Shown here piece after piece: positions 13,221-25,146 of a DNA stretch of 60,000 nt (its first letter is position 1; the number at the start of each line of letters is the position of its first letter). The stretch covers positions 16,481,385-16,541,384 of the forward strand of contig NC_088295.1 of assembly GCF_032854445.1 (NCBI RefSeq), in the 5' to 3' direction. Under the pieces are notes generated by a model. That model made no database searches, was not told where the DNA came from, and worked only from the letters and a program-made list of their open reading frames with translations. The position numbers and the translations under genes are program-made. This DNA is from Liolophura sinensis (lineage: Eukaryota > Mollusca > Polyplacophora > Chitonida > Chitonidae).

Positions 13221-13600
13221 ATGGTAAAAAGCCACACAAGTGACAACTCGAATTTCTCCACGAAATGGTTTGCTTATCTGCATAGGGTTGAAAAAAAACA
13301 GGTCGTCGAAAAACCCTGGAGTTAGTTTTTTTCAAGTTCCCAGACGATTTGGACCTTAAGAAAGCGTGGATTCATGGCACGAGATGGAAGGGTTTTATAC
13401 CCATCAAACACAGTAAAATCTTTGCCGGGCTGACAGAAGTTGGGATAAGAAATCCTGGCGGGCAGCTAAATTTTAACAGCTGGGCGGGAAACTTAAGCTT
13501 TAAATATATCTATATAAAGTCTGTGATAGGGTTTGGAGAGTGTAAAACAAAGTGGGTGTTCATTCGTCCTTACTTTGATCAGTCTTCGGTATGCCGGTAA
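13221..13600 (+). pseudogene. THAP-domain-like relic
   Basis: In the plus frame around 13320-13450 the translation reads FFKFPDDLDLKKAWIHG, then a basic/aromatic stretch, then FIPIKHSKIFAG. This resembles the middle of a THAP zinc-finger domain, where a conserved FP is followed by a Trp-containing helix and a K-H-S-x-I-C-x-x-H-F segment. The expected Cys and His ligands at the end are missing (IFAGLTE where IC..HF is usual). Upstream, an ATG at 13221 opens a 34-codon frame in another phase that ends at TAG, so a frameshift is likely. THAP domains occur in P-element-type transposases and host proteins. A decayed transposase or THAP-gene copy is the best reading, but the match is by eye only and could be coincidental. 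Confidence 0.3.
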
Positions 13601-14040
13601 GTTGAAAGTAGATGCAACCACCTGATGGTTTCCAATGAACATCGCTTTGATACGCGCTAATCCACTGGCCGTGTCTCTCACGTGGGTCAAGGAGTGAGCT
13701 TCTACCAAATTGTAAACTGTGCACAACAGCGCAATGGCCGTTTGACAGTTACGGCAATCGTAACAGTTTCTGACCGGCTACAGAGGACGATTAAAACCGA
13801 AAACAATCCAAAACTAATCGTTTTGCTTGACTGCGTTAATCAAGAATTAATGACTGGGGTTGAGATACTGGTTGTTAATTATAATTAGTCATCAAAGATG
13901 CAAAAACAAGTGACAGCTAAGGGTAGGTGCGAAAAGCAATCCTAGAGAGAATCCTTCCCCCATTGTTTTAATTTCTTATCAAGGATTCTAATCGAGGATT
14001 AGCGATACGTTAGGAAACAAAAGAGGATTAGAGTCCCCCT
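13601..14040. other. gene-free stretch
   Basis: No gene or clear repeat seen; short overlapping open frames only. Confidence 0.5.
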
Positions 14041-14054
14041 TCATAATACCTGTT

Positions 14055-14310
14055 GGGGCCTCCGTGGCTCAGTCGGTTAAAGCGCTAGCGCAGCGTAATA
14101 ACCCAGGAGTCTGTCACCAATGCGGTCGCTATGAGTTCAAGTCCAGCTCATGCTGGCGGGAGTACGTGAGAAGGTCTGCCAGCAACCTGCGGGTGGTCGT
14201 GGGTTTCCCCCGGGCTGTGCCCGGTTTCCACCCACCATAATGCCGGCCGCTGTCGTATAAGTGAAATATTCTTGAGTACGGCGTAAAACACCAATCAAAA
14301 AAAAAAAAAA
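14055..14310 (+). mobile_element. tRNA-derived SINE, full length, with perfect TSD
   Basis: This is the best reference copy in the window. The tRNA-like head contains TGGCTCAGTCGGTTAAAGCGC (A-box region, 14065-14085) and GAGTTCAAGTCC (B-box region). A conserved body with ACCTGCGGGTGGTCGTGGG and CCACCATAATGCCGGCCGC follows. The 3' end is GTGAAATATTCTTGAGTACG, GCGTAAAACACCAATC and an A-tract. The flanking duplication TCATAATACCTGTT occurs at 14041-14054 and 14311-14324 without mismatch, implying a relatively recent L1/RTE-type retrotransposition event. The shared central block resembles that of molluscan SINE families with a conserved central domain (for example those described from bivalves); the exact family name needs a library search. 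Confidence 0.95.
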
Positions 14311-14324
14311 TCATAATACCTGTT

Positions 14325-14970
14325 TGACTTGCTTAAGTAATTCTGGCCATAATATAACAAGGAAAATTAAACAGATGTAAGATTTTTTTCAGTACTGTGT
14401 TGACTAAATGCACGAAAATTAATTCCCTCGAACCCATTTTTAAATAAATCCAGTCGGGGAATAGAATGATATTTATTGTGAAGCGGACAGAGGGAAAGAA
14501 TACAAAATAATAAATCTGATATACACACGAAACGTATATTACAGTGTAACACAGGATAAAGCTATGGTTTACCAGTCCGTATTGCCAGTGCGGATTTACA
14601 AATGCCTGGACAAAGATCAAATTCAACTTGAATGTCAGTGTTATAAATCGAAACTTCAACGTCGTCCACTATGCATTCAGATTGATACGGCAGTATATTT
14701 GCTTCTGTGTAGCTAGAATCCGTCTTGAAAACGACATCGTTTTGATACGAATTTCCAGGTTATATAGCCCATCTAGACTTGGGTTGGCCATCTGTGATGT
14801 CACCCGCTGAGCTTTACAGGGCGGCCGGCCTGAGATGGGCAAGGGTAGCAAATCTATTGTTTTTGGTGGATTTAAAGTCATAATTACGTTTCTCAGAGGC
14901 TCTCCTGGTAACATAACGTGAAATAGGCTTATCTTTACACTTTGAACAATTAGCTAAATCTGAACTTAAA
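14325..14970. other. gene-free stretch
   Basis: Contains only overlapping open frames on both strands with no domain or splice context. Confidence 0.5.
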
Positions 14971-14973
14971 CAT

Positions 14974-15456
14974 TTTAATCTAGAATACAGGAAACAACGT
15001 ATGACGAAGCGAGTTAATCTAGAATACAGGAAACAAGTTATGACGAAGTGACTTAATCTAGAATACAGGGAACAACGTACGATGAAGTGAGTTAATATGG
15101 AATACATGAAACAAGTAATGACGAAGTGACTTAATCTAGAATACAGGGAACAACGTACGATGAAGTGAGTTAATATGGAATACAGGAAACAAGTTATGAC
15201 GAAGTGACTTAATCTAGAATACAGGGAACAACGTACGATGAAGTGAGTTAATATGGAATACAGGAAACAAGTTATGACGAAGTGACTTAATCTAGAATAC
15301 AGGGAACAACGTACGATGAAGTGAGCTAATGTGGAATACAGGAAAAAACGTAGGACGAGCTGAGTTATTCTAAAATACAGGAAATAAGGTGTCACGAAGC
15401 GATTTAATCTTGAACACAGGAAACAGGATATGACAAGGTGGGTTAAACTAGAATAC
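14974..15456. repeat. 39-bp tandem satellite, about 12 copies, dimeric
   Basis: The monomers are 39 bp, for example TTAATCTAGAATACAGGGAA followed by CAACGTACGATGAAGTGA(C/G). Two monomer types alternate (CTTAATCTAGAATACAGGGA versus GTTAATATGGAATACAGGAA), so much of the array has a 78-bp higher-order unit. Because 39 is divisible by three, the minus strand stays open for 214 codons (14814-15458) as a 13-residue periodic peptide (LYSRLSHFVITCF alternating with LYSILTHFIVRCS). That frame is a by-product of the repeat, not a gene. Confidence 0.95.
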
Positions 15457-15551
15457 ATTTCATTCGTTTTTTATGAAGGAATCAGCTAAACTTAAAAATA
15501 AGAAACAACCTATGCTTAGATGGGTTAAACTAGAATAAGAATTAGAAACTA

Positions 15552-16115
15552 GAAATTAGAACAGGAAACACGTCATGATTAAATGCGTTAAACCTGAATA
15601 GGAAACACGCCATGATTAAATGCGTTAAACTAGAATAGGAAACACGCCATGATTAAATGCGTTAAACTAGACTAGGAAACACGCCATGATTAAATGGGTT
15701 AAACTAGAATGTTAAACACGCCATGATTAAATGGGTTAAACTAGAATGTTAAACACTTCATGTTTAAATGGGTTAAACTAGAATGCTAAACACGCCATGA
15801 TTAAATGGGTTAAACTAGAATGTTAAACACGCCTTGATTAAATGGGTTAAACCTGAATAGGAAACACGCCATGATTAAATGCGTTAAACTAGAATAGGAA
15901 ACACGCCATGATTAAATGGGTTAAACTAGAATAGGAAACACGCCATGATTAAATGCGTTAAACTAGAATGTTAAACACGTCATTATTAAATGGGTTAAAC
16001 TAGAATGTTAAACACGCCATGATTAAATGGGCTAAACTAGAATGTTAAACACGCCTTGATTAAATGGGTTAAACTAAAATAGGAAACACGCAATGATTAA
16101 ATGGGTTAAACTAGA
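15552..16115. repeat. 37-bp tandem satellite, about 15 copies
   Basis: The monomer is AATAGGAAACACGCCATGAT followed by TAAATGCGTTAAACTAG, with a variant in which AATGTTAAACACG replaces AATAGGAAACACG. It is recognisably related to the adjacent 39-bp satellite (TTAA-CTAGAATA-GGAAACA core), differing by a 2-bp contraction and a diverged second half. The two arrays are best explained as subfamilies of one satellite. A linker with degenerate monomers (15457-15551) joins them. Confidence 0.93.
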
Positions 16116-16445
16116 ATAAGGGAAGCAAGCAGTGTACATGTTACACATCTGGTCACGCGTAAGTCATCATTATCTATTGAGATAATTGCTGGCAATGTCA
16201 AGTCACTGATATGAATTCTTGATTGAACTACAATACTTTTCATTCTTTTTTTGTGTGTGGAAGTTAGTTAAACTTAAAAATAAGAAGCTAGTTTTGGCGA
16301 GGTGGGTTAAACTAGAATAGGAAACAAGCCATAATGAAGTGAAATACAATGGAATAGAGCGCCAGCATTGTAAATGTCACACGTCTGTTCACATATACGT
16401 CATCAGGAGCTCTTGTGCTAATTGCTGTCAATCGAGTAGACCAGG
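16116..16445. repeat. duplicated flank of the satellite array
   Basis: The segment 16120-16200 (AGTGTACATGTTACACATCTGG..GTCATCA..TAATTGCTG) recurs in diverged form at 16360-16435 (TTGTAAATGTCACACGTCTG..GTCATCA..TAATTGCTG). The intervening AGTTAAACTTAAAAATAAGA (16265-16284) matches the linker at 15485-15505. The satellite therefore has a longer higher-order unit in which monomers alternate with non-satellite sequence. Confidence 0.6.
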
Positions 16446-18176
16446 TGGTTATTCGGGCAAAGGGGTATTAGGGAAAAACAGATGCGCAGTTTCAACCCTT
16501 TCGCTTATTTTCGCTCAGTTTTACACTAATTAAACACAGGGTGGCTGCGTTAAATGAATACTTACTCCACATGGATGAACACTGGTCATTAAAATATATA
16601 GAGATCCAGCGAGCATAGGTGCGTGAGATGACACGCGTAGATGACCAGAGCTTGTCCTACAATGATGAAAGGCAACCATTTGCGGTGATGTAAATTTAGT
16701 GTTGGAGTACGGAGGGGAGCACGCACGCAAAGGAATTTATCTGAGACACAACCAGTTCAAACTTTGTGCTCCGTTAGCTGAGTCATATTTTTATTCTAAC
16801 TGTTCTTGGCAAACCTCAAAATGTAGCACAACACATGATTCTTACCAATATCGGTTAGCCAGAATTTAAACATATAAGTTTTAAAAGATAATATCCGACA
16901 TTTTTGGTCAAAAGTCTATCACTACAAATCCAATAGAATTTGTAATATTATTTTATAATGACTTAAACAATGACCTTTCACAAAACACCAGCCTCTTCTG
17001 TACACGCAACTATTCAACATCGGCCACAAAAGTCCTAAAATTTATAATGCCAATCTGATGCTTACTGAAAGGTAATAGTTTGAGCTATTCTGGGCAAATA
17101 TAGGAAACTTGGATTTTTAACAAAATTCTTCGGAAGAGAATCTTTACAAATCACGTGAAATGACCTACATTTTCACAAGATGTGATTCAGGTTTCCTCTG
17201 ATTTGGGTTCTCTTGTCAGATAGATTTGGTTTCCAGTCCAACATTCGGGGGGAAATTTCACTACTGAATTCCCGAAAATGCAGCGTAATAAATCTTCATG
17301 AACTGAGCCCTTCGCGATGCAATTCATTGTAATGTTACAAACATAAATTTCTTTAAAATATAGAATTTTTCAACAAAACGTTTCCTTACATTAAATACTA
17401 GTATTGTGGAGTGCGCTGTGTCAAAACCTCTATAGTTACTATCCAGATCTTGCCTATGTTACGGCATTGCATGGGTTTGATTCCATACAGCGATTCTTTA
17501 ACATAAAAAAATCAGAAATTATATTTTAAGCGCACATTATAAGGTTCCTTAAGTCAAAATTATGCCATAGTAGTAGTACAATTGAATTTCCTAGCATCCA
17601 AAAGTAAGGTTTTAAGATTTTAATCTAATGAAATCGTCCCTGAAGCAAGTCTTTGATCCAACCGAGTGTGTCCATTGTAATTGAAAACAAACTGGCAGCC
17701 TTTGTGGAGGATTGAAACTTCCCTGAATATAAGCGTCAAGTCCGAAATTCATATACCATTCGTAGTCCGTAAAGGGCGTCCCAAGTCGATAATCGCAAGA
17801 TCCATTTCCAAAACAACGTTTAACACTAACTCCCGAAGACAAAGGTATGTAAGAAATTATACAAATAAGAAATAAAGCCGGTAATACACAAGAAAGAAGC
17901 GGTCATCAGTTTTCAATGATGCCGGGCAGACAATGAACATTCCAGGCATGAATTCCACATCAAAGTTCAAATTCGTAGTCCGTGAATGAGTTCCATGTCA
18001 AATAACAGTTAAACAAGTATCTCAGTCGCGCTTTAATTGCAACTGTTCATAAAGGCATCATGCTGATGTAATTAGCATGGCTACCTTTACGGAAAATGTT
18101 ACAGACCCTAACCGATCAGATTGTGATTCAAAAGTAACGGACGATTACGTCTTTCCCGTTAATATGTAAAGATCTC
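16446..18176. other. gene-free stretch
   Basis: AT-rich with no convincing gene. A short phrase, ATTCGTAGTCCGT, occurs twice (about 17758 and 17972), possibly an old local duplication. Confidence 0.45.
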
Positions 18177-18184
18177 ATGCTACA

Positions 18185-18345
18185 AGAGGCGCCATCTATG
18201 ATGTTACACATGACATACAAGATAGACGATTACACTGGGCAACCAGCGCCATCTTTATTGTTAAATACCATGTACGTGATAGATATGTACATAGGGATAA
18301 CAGCGCCGTCTATGTGGTTGATCACAATGCAGATCGTCAGAGATT
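18185..18345. repeat. 57-bp tandem repeat, three diverged copies
   Basis: GCGCCATCT / GCGCCATCT / GCGCCGTCT begin at 18189, 18246 and 18303, giving a 57-bp period with similar following sequence (ATGTTACACATGACAT..GATAGA). The plus frame stays open because 57 is a multiple of three; this is not evidence for a gene. Confidence 0.7.
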
Positions 18346-21300
18346 CTGAACGCTCTGTCCATACCTGCCAACGAGAGTGTTATACTCATTGTAAAATGTG
18401 AGAAACTTAGAATGAAGGCGTTTGATGGAGTATCCTTGACAAACAAGTTTTTGAACTAGCAACTTGTGACGCAGATTAAAGTCATCACAATTAACGCAAG
18501 CTTCTGACAAATGCTACAAGGCGAGATATGTATACGCCATATGCAGGACCCTTTGGTATATTGCTATCTAAGTAAGGATAAATTACAAAACATTTAACCA
18601 ATGAAATATCAACTTGATAAAACCATGTACCCGAAAGAAATGTAGGGTATACGCCTACAGAAAACGAAGAACGGCGGCAGTCCAGGCCAAAAGACCTGTC
18701 GGTCATCTATACCTCATACTCATTACTGTAACGCCAACATTACTCCATATCTAATATCTTGATTCAGCTTGCTGGAAAATCAATACAATTGGCGATCCAA
18801 TATACATGTACAGCAGGGTACTCATGCCGTGTGCCGGCTCACAGGAGGCTGTATATATGCAGATAGTGCTGTTTTGTATGATGGCAGACTGGCGTGGGGA
18901 GAGCGGGTAACCGGAGCTACAAGTCCCGGGAGTGGATGGATGCCTACACCACTACCATGCCGCCAATAGTCGCACTTGTGTCTAACACTCTCTCCTTGCC
19001 ACTAGCAGGCTGGTTCAGCAGGCAACCAATGCCGCTTCCAATCGATAATCTACTAAAACATGGCTGTATACGACAGCCTGCTGTCAACAAAAAAATGCGT
19101 TTCGTTTGCGCAAACAATAAAGGTAATCCAAACACGACGCTTGTTGAAATGATTTGACGTGCAAGTATCTTGTGTGTTCCTCCAGTACGAGACAACGACG
19201 CCAAATCGTTGGGGAACGGCACTTGCAGCCTGGACATAATGGAACTACTAACAGGTCGCCATGTATACAGCGTGAATTGGTTATGAGACTAACGTTTAGC
19301 ATTTGAGGTCATTCACCACACAGTTGTCAATACAATGTAACAATCAGGTCATAAGTCTAAAGATGCTCAATGAACATTCTAGGTTAGTCCTTCATCTGGA
19401 CGAATCAGGAGAGCAAACCAGAAGATGGTCCTGCAAGCGTTAGACATTACATACTGGACCACCATAGGTGAGTCAGTATGAAACCAATCTGCAGAATATC
19501 ACGGGATCGTATGAGAATTCGACATGACTTACCTTTCATCTCTCCATTCTTGTTCAGTGAGACTGTCTCAGTATTAGATGGTAAAACTCAACTCCATCTT
19601 TCGGGTCACATAACAGTGTTGTGGAAAAACTCGACAATCGTGCTTTCTAGTTACAGTACCAGTGATATCCGATAGTCGAGGAGACCGTCAGTGGACTAGT
19701 TCTAGCGGGACAGCAGCAGGAACGGTCTGTGAGCAGGCTAAGCCCGGATGACTGGCCAGCCTGCATCGAATAACAGTCTCGGCGTGGCCATCGATCTGAG
19801 TGGGTTTAAACAGACTAGCGACAACCTTGCTGCGATTCCTGAATCCTGTCAACCCATCGCCTTCACCGCGCCCCTCTCTCAGACTTCTCCATTTCGACCC
19901 AGTCAACATGTTAACAATAAATCTAAGGTTCCTGTTACAAATCCATGGTTTCTCTGTGACAATCTGATTTGCTAATCTCACATGCCTGATTCATACTTCT
20001 TCCGGTAGAATTTCAAAGTTGCCATGTATAATCTCTTACATTGTTGCTGTTAGCTCTCAAACCTGGTCATCTGTGAACCTGGCTTTACAGCCTAACCTGT
20101 AACGGTCCCACCACGCCTGATTTCACTTGTAATATCGTCTGATTAATAGGGTCAAAAGGTATTCCTTTTCGAGGAAATATCACTGACATTTAGGTTTATT
20201 TCAGTGGTGTATTTCTTATTGATTCCCTTTCAAATTAAGGACATTCTCCCGCCGCTGTTGCCAATGCTATCAAAGGAAGTTTTTCCGAGGCTTGAATGTA
20301 AGCCGAGAACGTAATAATTACCACGCAGCGAGCCGATGAATCAAGTCATCAAAGGATGAAGAAAGTCTTCAAATCTTCACGAACTAGAACCCTTTCTGTG
20401 AGCCTATACTTAGCAGACTGACATACCGTTAACGTCATTGGAAAAGTCGACTTTCCTCTTTAGTAAGATCTTTCATGTAGAGAGTATTTTTAAAGCTTTA
20501 AAATAAAATAAGTGTGTTCCGATGAAGAAGAATGTCGTTCTTTGAAATGAATATCACAGAGCTCATTTGAACATTTCGCTTTACAAGAACTTACAAGATT
20601 TTGTTAACAAAGATTATAAGAAAGTAATTAAACTTTTTTTCTGGTAACATTTTAAAGTATATGTATACCTGTATGGTCAGATAAATGTATATACAGTGCT
20701 CCGTTATTTATACTTTGGTAAAAAGTTGTTAATCATTACAAAGCAGAAATTGTCAATTGTTCTGCAACAATATTATCAATATCGATATTTATTTCTGTTG
20801 ACAGATATTTACTGATATTAGGGAATACATTCTGATATTGATGAATATTCACCGATATCGAAAACTTTAAGCAAAATAGATAACTATCTTATCCATGCCA
20901 TAAATAAATTTTAGCTTATAATATTATATTCACTAAAGGAACTTAATTACAGTTGGTATTCCTTTGGTTGTTTAGGAGGTTATGCAACAGCGTCGCTAAA
21001 TGACGGGCAAGAGTGATGTGACAAAAGTGTCGGCTGCTGCAGCTATTATTGGACGATTCGGACAAAGCTATCACTAGAAAGTAACTTGAAACCTGGAAAC
21101 GAGTTCGAAAAATGTTACGCTTTTCTAGACCTGCGGAATAATCAGAAATTGTTTGTATAGCTTAGGATGGCAGGCCATAATTACGATCTCTGCTGGTTGT
21201 CCTGCTCAACCGAACGGCTGAGTTCTCTCCTTATTGTGACCATGCAGAGACGGAAATGTCTTCATCCTCATCCTGTTTTGTTTCCATGGTAACGGGGATT

Positions 21301-22049
21301 ACATCTGACACAGGGTTTCCCAGATACCTTGGTGATGGGAGATTAGTGTTGTGGATTAAGCAAGGATGGGTCTGTCTGTCAAGGAGGACTCCATACGAGA
21401 GGAATGGTACTTAAAGGTCTGACTGAATTTTGCGGGTATGTTATTTAAGGTGACATGGCTGACCGATTTGTGTATACATTCAATCATTCAAAAAAATACT
21501 TAACATTGTGTTATGTCCGATGTATCTGTGGGCCAGATAGCTCCTTCAGGCCTATATTAGCTATCGTGTACTGGCAGACGGATGCTGAAAACTGGGAAAT
21601 AAACATCGGCACCATGGATGATGGCGTGCTAAATGCGACAAGCCCAACCACACTGGTCATACTTACACTTACAAATGCTTCAGGCACATACACATGCAAA
21701 AATATACCTGCTAGAGCAGCCATGTCGGGTTTCAAGCCGTATTCCCGGCCTGTGCAGCGTCGCCTCTGTTCAACTGAATTGTGTCTATATGCATAGGATG
21801 AAATGCAACTTATTTGGAAAGCCCCCAGTCATCCAAGTCATAGATACCGTGCATGTGTACTAAATGTATATATCTTGTAGATCTAGGCTAAATGTGTCAA
21901 ATGTAGAAAATCGGCCTTTGGACAATTTTTGAAGGCCTGCAAGACCAGTCTTTACATTTGTAGCAGTTTTTTCTTTCAAATCAAGCCTAAATGGCTTGAA
22001 GCCGTAAAAAATCTCGATGACGTTTACAATTTCATGTTATTTTTTTTCC
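18346..22049. other. gene-free stretch
   Basis: No supported gene. Open frames at 18894-19302 and 19688-19981 occur on both strands at once with no recognised domain. The stretch 20640-20900 is very AT-rich with repeated GATATT words. A plus frame at 21455-21796 contains a segment (LTNASGTYTCKN) resembling the end of an immunoglobulin domain, but nothing else in it supports that fold. Confidence 0.45.
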
Positions 22050-22054
22050 TTGCT

Positions 22055-22515
22055 AAGCCAGCAGATGTGGGAAATCCCTTCACCTCTGTATGTATGTGAA
22101 CCTGGCACACAGATACAGAGGCATATTTAAGCTGTGGGAAGTCAGCTTAGCCCTACCTCTGTTTTTGTGTGAACATGTAATAGAGTATCTGAGGTGGGAG
22201 AAGGCGGGGAGGGGTTTACAGATGTGGGAAATTCCTTATACCTCTGTTTCTGTGTGAATCTGACACAGGGTTCCAGAGGCGTGTTTAAGCTGTGGAAAGA
22301 GTCCGTTCAAGCTGTGGAAATAGGTACAGTTTACGTCTATTTTCGTGTGAATATGTAAGGATGCGAGTCAAATGTGTTTAAGCTGTATGCAAATAACCAG
22401 TTTACCTTTGGTGTCAGATGCCCATTTACACTGTGGAGAATTAGATTACCTGTGTCCGAGTTTACACACCTATAAGATGTGATGGTCAGTTTACATGTGT
22501 TTTAGTGGGAACAGA
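22055..22515. repeat. degenerate tandem repeat, roughly 60-75 bp period
   Basis: Recurring words are (A/C)CCTCTGTTT(C/T)TGTGTGAA, GACACAGGGT, TTTAAGCTGTGG(A/G)AA and ACAGATGTGGGAAAT. They appear in the same order several times with substitutions and length changes. This is an old, decayed minisatellite or array; no coding capacity. Confidence 0.6.
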
Positions 22516-23136
22516 GCCTAGGGTACGTATTATAAACACATTAAGGCTTTGTGGGAGACTCGTTTTAAAATCGTTTAAAGTCATAGCTGCTCTGGGTTAA
22601 TCATCAGCACACTCTTTAGACATGTGACTAGAGTACTGGCGCTAAAAACAAACCGAATTTAAACCAGGTGAGAATGGCCTAGAATAAGATTTTAGCGTGA
22701 ATAGACCCTAATGAAAAATATAGCTTTTACGTAAGATATGTCTCTGGAAAAGTAATCAGACTGTGCCCAACCTTCAAATATGATAATTCATTGTCCTGTG
22801 GTTCTTAAAATCAGCAAACATAAGCATTTCGCCCATTTATCTCAATGTTCTCTATCACCCCCGGTTCCTTTCGAGGAACCCGGATGTTCGCAGCTATGAA
22901 TCGGCTAAAGTAATGTACCCACGTCAGCCGGCCAATGCAGTTGCAGGTCTGAATTCAGATCTCGCTGCTCTTGCTGTAGCATGAAGTCAGAAGATTTTCC
23001 AAGAACCTGAATAAAGGATGTGGTTTACTCCTGATATCCTACTCTAAACCACAAAACTGACCATCGTTATGTAAATGAAACAAATTTATACATCTATGGC
23101 GTTAGACAATAACGAAATAAATAGGCTACTTCTGAA

Positions 23137-23218
23137 AATTGCCCAAGCCTATTTTCTAGCGGCGACCTTCTGGAGTGGGTTTAGCCATCCTGAGTGTAAA
23201 TGACTCCACATCCGCTTG
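23137..23218 (+). repeat. dispersed repeat, copy 1
   Basis: About 82 bp beginning AATTGCCCAAGCCTATTTTC and containing CTTCTGGAGTGGGTTTAGCC, repeated with few differences at 25327-25407 in the same orientation. No family recognised; it may be a fragment of a larger dispersed element. Confidence 0.8.
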
Positions 23219-23603
23219 ATGAAAATTTTGCGTGACCAATAGCCCAAACTACATACTTGACATAAGAATGTAGCCTCTTCTTTCCGTAACCCTAATGGGG
23301 AAGTCTAAAGCTTTGCGTTATAAATGATCACACGAGAAAAATACTATAGGTGGAGTAAGGGGAGTAACTCTCTTATGTCTTTGTGTTCAACTCCTTATTC
23401 ACATTCCACTCGATTTATAAACGAGTGTTATAGTGTTGGTTCATGTTTGGGTCCCCTTCTATGCAGCTGTTTCTCTTCAATAAATGATGGGTGCCTTCAC
23501 ACAGGATCCAACCTTAGGTTAGGTTTGTGAATTCAGATGCAAATCTTTGTTACCACCCAAAGCAATCTGTTGGAAACACATTTCTCACGACACCAAAAAA
23601 GCT

Positions 23604-23609
23604 TTTATT
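23604..23609 (-). terminator. candidate polyadenylation signal of the PPxY membrane-protein gene
   Basis: TTTATT on the plus strand is AATAAA on the minus strand, about 1.5 kb past the stop codon at 25147. Other AATAAA-like hexamers occur nearer (for example around 24343), so the true 3' end is uncertain. Confidence 0.3.
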
Positions 23610-25146
23610 GATGCTAAAAATCCGAACAGTTGGTGAGTATTATACAAGCAAATAAAGAAAATTTAACAAATAAAATGGTTGTATAAAAAAGGTAAGAATG
23701 ATGATTAGGAAGAGGAATCTTGAATATTATTACACCTTAGATGTTTGGTTTATACTTGCTCTGACCTCCCCAATCAAAACTCAACACTACAGTAAATTAC
23801 AATAAATGGAATTAAAAATAAACATGGAAAGTTAGAGCATATATTTCACATCGCCTTAAGAACTGTTATTACACAGAAACTGTGCACAGCTTTCTTTCAC
23901 CATTTTGTCAGTCAGTCAAATACCAGAAACACACATCTGGCAATCTCTGGCAGTGCATTTTTATAAACATACTTATGGGGTTACTTGAGACATACTTAAT
24001 TATACTAAAACTATACCACTGACAGTCATATTCATTCCTCAACATCACTATCACCTCTTGTCAACAAGTAGTCCAGGTCTGAACATTAACATTTTACACG
24101 ACTACCTAAACTTTGTGACCCAGTCAGATGTTCTAGTGACTTAGTACACCAATATCAGTATTTTATGTACAACATAACGCCTGTATTAATGGAGTAATAA
24201 GTTAAAAGTTCAGATAAGAAGGATTAAGTATGTAATCTCACAATTTAAATTGCAAAAGCTTGTGGCTGTAAGCCACTACTGAACATTTAACAGGTCCTTT
24301 GGATAAAAGTCAAATGTTAATACATGAACAAATGTAATCACAATTTATTTATATATATATACATGTACACATATATGTATATTAACACAATCACACTGTG
24401 ACCGTTGAATCAGTTCACCTCAACATTGATTTTCATCAAGTTTTGTGACAGGAATTCTAATTTGCCCAGACAAAATGGCTCATCTATGGGGAGACAACTT
24501 TTGTAGGAAATTCCATCACAAACCCTTCATATTAAAGGAATGGAGGCTGTGATGACAGATTCCAAATTTCAGGGATGATCCTCCATTTACCCATATCAGT
24601 GTTCTTTTTGTGTACCTTACACATACCCTGTGTTGCATCACATTTCAAAACCAAACCATCCACACAAACATCCATTTCTCTCGACTTTTTCTTGTTGTGA
24701 CAAATGGTACACACTTCAACGTTAAATGACATTCAGATCGTCGAATTAAAGAAAAAAAAAAAAACAGCTCAGCATTATTGTCCTGGGGTAAAAACCAGCT
24801 GAGCTATGATGAGCTTGCACTGAGAGCACAGGTGTGCATCATAGCACTGAACTGTCTGCCACTTGTGATCACAGCTGGCAGTAGAATGTATCAGTAGAGA
24901 TAGCACTGAGATCAGAATGGGAAAATAATACATTAGAGAAGTTAAACTTCTCTGCAAACAGTGACCACCAATAGGGTTTCACCACAGTCCAGGCAAAAAA
25001 ATGTCAAACTTGCACATAGCATCGTAAAACAAAGCACATTTCTTCCATAAAAATGTTCATTCCATACAAAAAATGGAGCAATAAATGGCAGAGCTAGTGA
25101 TGAGCGACTTGATGTGGAATGCAATTTCTAGCCAGTTGGTGGCTTA

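Noticed and set aside
14055-14160. Possible functional tRNA gene
   Set aside because: A- and B-box-like sequences are present, but they are the head of a SINE with flanking duplications and the same head recurs at several loci; no complete cloverleaf is evident.
14814-15458. A 214-codon minus-strand open frame with 13-residue repeats
   Set aside because: It coincides exactly with the 39-bp satellite, whose period is a multiple of three; the peptide periodicity simply mirrors the DNA repeat and there is no start, splice or domain evidence.
15552-16115. CRISPR-like array of short direct repeats
   Set aside because: Repeats are directly abutting with no unique spacers and the window is animal nuclear DNA; it is a tandem satellite.
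21455-21796. Immunoglobulin-like domain in a plus-strand frame (NASGTYTCKN)
   Set aside because: Only the final strand-like motif resembles an Ig domain; the first cysteine and tryptophan are not properly spaced and no splice sites frame it.
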